DNA from: Hyphomicrobiales bacterium | Lineage (GTDB): Bacteria > Pseudomonadota > Alphaproteobacteria > Rhizobiales > Aestuariivirgaceae | Direction: 5' to 3' | DNA length: 10,691 nt | Assembly: GCA_013002595.1 (NCBI GenBank) | Contig: JABDJG010000268.1 | Span: 1-10,691 of the forward strand | Shown here: positions 7,997 through 10,691 of the stretch, in pieces | How the letters are laid out: each line of letters starts with the position of its first letter | How positions within the stretch are numbered: position 1 is the first letter of the stretch | Made by a program: the position numbers and the translations under genes | The notes under the pieces: generated by a model | Databases searched by the model: none | The model's input: the letters and a program-made list of their open reading frames with translations, nothing else | What the model was told of the DNA's origin: nothing

Positions 7997-8272
7997 TTAC
8001 TGGGTAACGCGGCCCACGGTGAATTCACCGTGCCGGATGCGTTCGGGCAGGCGTTCTGCCATGCGCGCTACGGGTTCTTCGCCGTACGCAGAGATCATGT
8101 CCGACAACGCAGCAAAGATTGCCGCCGTGGCGATGCAATCCGGCTCGATGCCGTCGTAAACGGCTTCTTCCCAGGCATCGAGAATGTACCTGAGAGCTGC
8201 ATGTTTGCGCTCTTGATCGGACGCCTTTTTGAGCGGGTCGTCCATAAGTTCGAATTCTGGTGTCTGAGCCAC
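7997..8272 (-). CDS. Conserved hypothetical protein, 91 aa
   Basis: Small acidic protein without signal peptide, membrane segment or metal motif that I can see, so presumably cytosolic and mostly helical. Key stretches are AALRYILDAWEEAVYDGIEPD (about 25-45), AAIFAALSDMISAYGEE (about 50-66) and a basic/acidic end around AERLPERIRHGEFT. From memory, similar short proteins are common in Hyphomicrobiales, but I know no function. The start is GTG at 8272, supported by AGGGG at 8280-8284, 7 nt upstream; an internal ATG at residue 10 has no such site. The 138-nt gap to the upstream DUF3179 gene (8273-8410) holds no other gene and no clear promoter or terminator. It is convergent with pckA. Confidence 0.8.
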   Translation of the reverse strand: MAQTPEFELMDDPLKKASDQERKHAALRYILDAWEEAVYDGIEPDCIATAAIFAALSDMISAYGEEPVARMAERLPERIRHGEFTVGRVTQ

Positions 8273-8279
8273 CGTAAAT

Positions 8280-8284
8280 CCCCT
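8280..8284 (-). promoter_or_regulatory. Ribosome binding site supporting a GTG start
   Basis: On the minus strand this reads AGGGG, 7 nt before the GTG at 8272. It decides the start of the 91-aa protein in favour of GTG over the internal ATG at residue 10. Confidence 0.6.
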
Positions 8285-8410
8285 GTATCTACCGGGCGCT
8301 TTAAGTTTCCCAACCTGCCGCCCGTTGCTGATTTCGACCCTATCAACAGCCGGTGCGGCCCGCGAGTCGAGTCCTAAAAAAGGGTTAACAGTGCGGCTGT
8401 AATTTTAATC

Positions 8411-9403
8411 TCACTTCTTGATAATCTTGGCCTCTGGATGGAAGGCCTTGACGACAAAGGCGAACGTCACATCGTAAGGCAAGTCCTCAAGGCCTGCAGA
8501 CGTGCGGCGCTGGACCGTTACGTTGCCGACTTCGCGGCCCTTGGCAATCGATCTGGTGTCGAGCGCAGAAGCTTGCCCTTTTTGCCATTTGAAGACGATA
8601 TCCCCGTTGGTGATTTCGCCCTTGCTGGTCAGCATCTCGAGCGCATAGACCAGCTGCTTGTCGCCCTGGCGCACAACGACCACACGGGCCATCGGGTTGA
8701 TGTCCTTGGGCAGGTCGCCTCTGTACAGGAACGGTGCCGAGGTCGTGTCATAGCCCGCGTATGGATTGGCACCGTACGAGCGCATGGCGGGATTGTTTGG
8801 CACCAGCACCTTGCCGCCCGGATGCCGCGTCTTGAACAGATTGAACGCTTCCAGGCGCGCCGGCAGCAGTGTCAATTTGGTGCCGAGCATGTCTCCGACG
8901 ATCGCTTCACCGGTAAACTGCTGCCACCAGCTCTGCGTCTGGCGGTCGTACATGACCAGATCCGAATTGCGCAAAAGCCCGGTCGTTCCAAAATCGAGCT
9001 CCTTGCCGTTTACGGTGCGTTCGAAAACGATTGCCGCATTGCATAACGGGCAATAGGTCACCGTCACCGGTTTGCCGCCGACCGTATCGTTGACGATTTC
9101 GTGCCAGGTCAGAACCCGGATCGGATAGGTCCGTGCATCGCCATTGATGTCAAGGCTGACCACCGGCTCACGGTCTGCAATGTCGGTAATCTCGGCCACC
9201 TGTTTGAATATCGGCCGGTCGATCGACGGGATGCCGTCCTTGGGCGGCCCTCCCGACAGGATCTCGTCGAGCGGGATCGAAATTTGTGTGAAATCGGTCT
9301 CACCCCAGCCCTGCCGCTTGAACCGGTCAATACGGGCATCTGCCAGAGCAACGAATGAAAACAGCGCCAGAATTGCGCCAGCAAGCAGGATTGGTTTCTT
9401 CAT
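8411..9403 (-). CDS. DUF3179 domain-containing exported protein
   Basis: A 330-residue protein with a typical Sec signal peptide: Lys2-Lys3, a hydrophobic stretch about 4-20, and probable cleavage after ALADA near residue 23. The mature part belongs, from memory, to the DUF3179 family of unknown function. Recognisable motifs are WHEIVND (100-106), YCPLCNAAIVF (117-127) with a CxxC pair at Cys118 and Cys121, and FGTTGLLRNSDLVMYD (138-153) followed by QSWWQQFTGEA. The CPLC pair could be a disulfide or bind a cofactor; this is inference. It may act in the periplasm. I chose the ATG at 9403 over an in-frame GTG at 9412, because neither has a strong ribosome binding site and the ATG gives a standard signal peptide. 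It lies 37 nt downstream of the NUDIX gene on the same strand, so the two may be co-transcribed. Confidence 0.9.
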   Translation of the reverse strand: MKKPILLAGAILALFSFVALADARIDRFKRQGWGETDFTQISIPLDEILSGGPPKDGIPSIDRPIFKQVAEITDIADREPVVSLDINGDARTYPIRVLTWHEIVNDTVGGKPVTVTYCPLCNAAIVFERTVNGKELDFGTTGLLRNSDLVMYDRQTQSWWQQFTGEAIVGDMLGTKLTLLPARLEAFNLFKTRHPGGKVLVPNNPAMRSYGANPYAGYDTTSAPFLYRGDLPKDINPMARVVVVRQGDKQLVYALEMLTSKGEITNGDIVFKWQKGQASALDTRSIAKGREVGNVTVQRRTSAGLEDLPYDVTFAFVVKAFHPEAKIIKK

Positions 9404-9440
9404 GAGCACCACTGTGCCGTGTGACAGGCGTCAACGCCAA

Positions 9441-9872
9441 TCAGATTTCGGTGAGGACCGGCACGACGCGTTTTATCAACTCACCGCTACCCGGGGTCAT
9501 GGCAAAGCTGTCAATGTCTTCCGGCCGCACCCAGCGCACCTCGCTGGCATCGCTGTTGGCAATGGCGGTTCCTGAAACCCACTGTGCGCCGAAAACCGTC
9601 AGCACATAATGACTTTCAACCGTACCGCTCCGGTCTTTGTGGATTACATCGATGCAATCGAGCAATCTGACGATGCGGGCCGTGACGCCGGTCTCTTCGG
9701 CCAACTCGCGCAGCGCTGCCGTTTTGACTGGCTCACCATATTCGATATGGCCGCCCGGCAGGCTCCACATGCCAAAGGCCCGCTTGTTCGCCCGTTTGGC
9801 CAGCAGAACCTTGCCGTCGCGCACCACACACACGCTAACTGCGGCAACCGGCTTAATCTGGCTTTGCACCAT
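9441..9872 (-). CDS. NUDIX hydrolase (MutT-like)
   Basis: A 143-residue single-domain pyrophosphohydrolase acting on a nucleoside diphosphate linked to another group. The Nudix box is complete: Gly41, Glu47, then Arg55-Glu56, Glu59-Glu60 and Gly62 in GHIEYGEPVKTAALRELAEE followed by TGV. The upstream SLPGG (37-41) and N-terminal VSVCVVRDGKVLLAKR fit MutT-like proteins such as 8-oxo-dGTP, dATP or ADP-ribose hydrolases; the substrate cannot be told from sequence. The ATG at 9872 has AGGAAA at 9881-9886, 8 nt upstream. Its start is 25 bp from that of the divergent SRAP gene. Shared DNA-damage or nucleotide-pool roles are plausible but unproven. Confidence 0.93.
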   Translation of the reverse strand: MVQSQIKPVAAVSVCVVRDGKVLLAKRANKRAFGMWSLPGGHIEYGEPVKTAALRELAEETGVTARIVRLLDCIDVIHKDRSGTVESHYVLTVFGAQWVSGTAIANSDASEVRWVRPEDIDSFAMTPGSGELIKRVVPVLTEI

Positions 9873-9897
9873 CGTTTTGCTTTCCTATGATAGGGCG

Positions 9898-10587
9898 ATG
9901 TGTGGTCTCTATAGCTTCCGATCGAGCCCGGAGGAAGTGCGTTCCATCTTCGGCTATCCCGAAGAGGCGCAATTCCCGCCTCGGCCCTACGTCGCGCCAA
10001 ACCAGCCGATCGCCATCGTGCGTGATCAAAATGGCGCACGCCAGTTCTGTCTTGTCCGCTGGGGACTGATCCCGGCCTGGGTTAAGGAACAAAGGCCTGG
10101 CAAACCGCTGATCAACGCCCGGTCTGAAACCGTATTCGAAAAACCGTCGTTCAAGTCGTCAATCAAGCGCCGCCGCTGCCTGATCCCGGCAGATGGTTTT
10201 TATGAATGGACCGGCACCGTCCCGGGTAAAAAACAGCCGTTCCACATTCACCGCCCGGATGACGGCGTCTTTGCCTTTGCCGGCCTATGGGACCATTGGC
10301 TGTCGGCAGATGGCAGTGAAATCGAGACTGCCGCCATCATAACCACTGCCGCCAACGATGCCCTGCAGCCGATCCACCACCGTATGCCGGTTGTGATCCA
10401 GCCGCGCGATTTCGAGGCCTGGCTTGCGACCGATGAAACCAGAGCCGATAATGCCGCCCGCCTGATGCGACCTGCCGACAACGACTATTTTATCGCCGAA
10501 CCCACCGAAATCGAACGCCCGCGCCGCCCGGCAAAGCAAAAGCCGGCGGCCAGGCCCAAAGACACCGGCCAGCTCGATCTACTTTGA
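9898..10587 (+). CDS. SRAP family abasic-site processing protein (YedK/HMCES type)
   Basis: Cytosolic protein that shields abasic sites in single-stranded DNA by a covalent thiazolidine link through its N-terminal cysteine; often annotated as SOS response-associated peptidase. The start must be the ATG at 9898, because Cys2 becomes the catalytic residue after Met removal; longer forms of the frame would bury it. Expected active-site residues are all present: Cys2, Asn73 in LINARSET, Glu103 in DGFYEW, and His160 in IHHRMPV, matching E. coli YedK Cys2/Asn75/Glu105/His160. The length of 229 is normal. After the domain, residues about 203-229 form a Pro/Lys/Arg-rich, probably disordered tail ending in QLDLL, which resembles a sliding-clamp-binding motif. 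The ribosome binding site is weak (GGG 2 nt before ATG). I see no LexA box in the 25-bp gap. Confidence 0.95.
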   Translation: MCGLYSFRSSPEEVRSIFGYPEEAQFPPRPYVAPNQPIAIVRDQNGARQFCLVRWGLIPAWVKEQRPGKPLINARSETVFEKPSFKSSIKRRRCLIPADGFYEWTGTVPGKKQPFHIHRPDDGVFAFAGLWDHWLSADGSEIETAAIITTAANDALQPIHHRMPVVIQPRDFEAWLATDETRADNAARLMRPADNDYFIAEPTEIERPRRPAKQKPAARPKDTGQLDLL

Positions 10588-10610
10588 AGCACGGCGCAAT
10601 TCTTTTCTCG

Positions 10611-10691
10611 TCATCCCGATGAAAATCGGGATCCAGGGCAACATCGCAAAGCTGTGCCGGTTGGCCCCTGGATCCCGTATCAGCGCGGCCC
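10611..10691. repeat. Intergenic palindromic repeat (REP/MITE-like), cut by the window end
   Basis: It begins with TCATCCCGAT. CCCGAT (10615-10620) and ATCGGG (10625-10630) form a perfect hairpin with a GAAA tetraloop. GGGATCCAGGG (10628-10638) and CCCTGGATCCC (10666-10676) form a second, perfect 11-bp inverted repeat around 27 nt. The TCATCCCG...CGGGATCCAGG pattern is familiar from dispersed intergenic repeats in many proteobacteria. It starts 24 nt after the SRAP stop codon and may also act as its transcription terminator. Confidence 0.65.

Noticed and set aside
8346..8400. Inverted repeat ACAGCCG/CGGCTGT as a terminator of the DUF3179 gene
   Set aside because: The arms are 7 bp with a 41-nt loop and no T-run in the right place, so it could be chance.
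9637..9897. Upstream extension of the SRAP reading frame to 9637
   Set aside because: It overlaps the NUDIX gene on the opposite strand, and the SRAP mechanism requires the cysteine right after the initiating Met at 9898.

Overview
The window looks like a chromosomal core segment of an alphaproteobacterium of the order Hyphomicrobiales (Rhizobiales). The main evidence is gene order. It shows the block pckA / chvI-chvG / hprK / EIIA-Man / HPr / ahcY that is characteristic of rhizobia, agrobacteria and brucellae, with pckA divergent from the rest. HprK is also the short, kinase-domain-only form typical of alphaproteobacteria. I cannot name a genus.

Layout, left to right. On the minus strand, read from high to low coordinates: chvI (5778-5068), chvG (4699-2891), hprK (2882-2394), an EIIA-Man protein (2285-1887), HPr (1881-1582) and ahcY (1467-67). 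chvG-hprK and EIIA-HPr are tightly packed (8 and 5 nt between genes). ahcY has its own 114-nt upstream region, with a clear 20-bp inverted repeat and a sigma70-like promoter. A 568-nt gene-free region separates chvI from the divergent pckA (6347-7945, plus). A hairpin at 7956-7976 separates pckA from a convergent minus-strand run of a 91-aa unknown protein, an exported DUF3179 protein and a NUDIX hydrolase. A plus-strand SRAP (YedK/HMCES-type) gene starts 25 bp from the NUDIX start and runs divergently. The window ends inside an intergenic palindromic repeat.

How the genes work together. ChvG/ChvI is the envelope and acid-stress two-component system of this order. HprK, HPr and EIIA-Man form a regulatory phosphorelay; no EIIB or EIIC transport component is encoded here. 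PckA is the gluconeogenic step from oxaloacetate. The block therefore joins envelope sensing to carbon-flow control. AhcY belongs to the SAM cycle and seems to be controlled separately. The right-hand genes (NUDIX, SRAP) suggest nucleotide clean-up and abasic-site protection.

Most unusual observations: (1) a 269-nt, highly palindromic, three-armed element (4796-5064) lies exactly between chvI and chvG, starting 3 bp after the chvI stop codon; (2) the SRAP protein ends in QLDLL, which looks like a beta-clamp-binding motif on a disordered tail; (3) a SahR-like operator precedes ahcY. Everything here was read by eye; no search or folding program was run.
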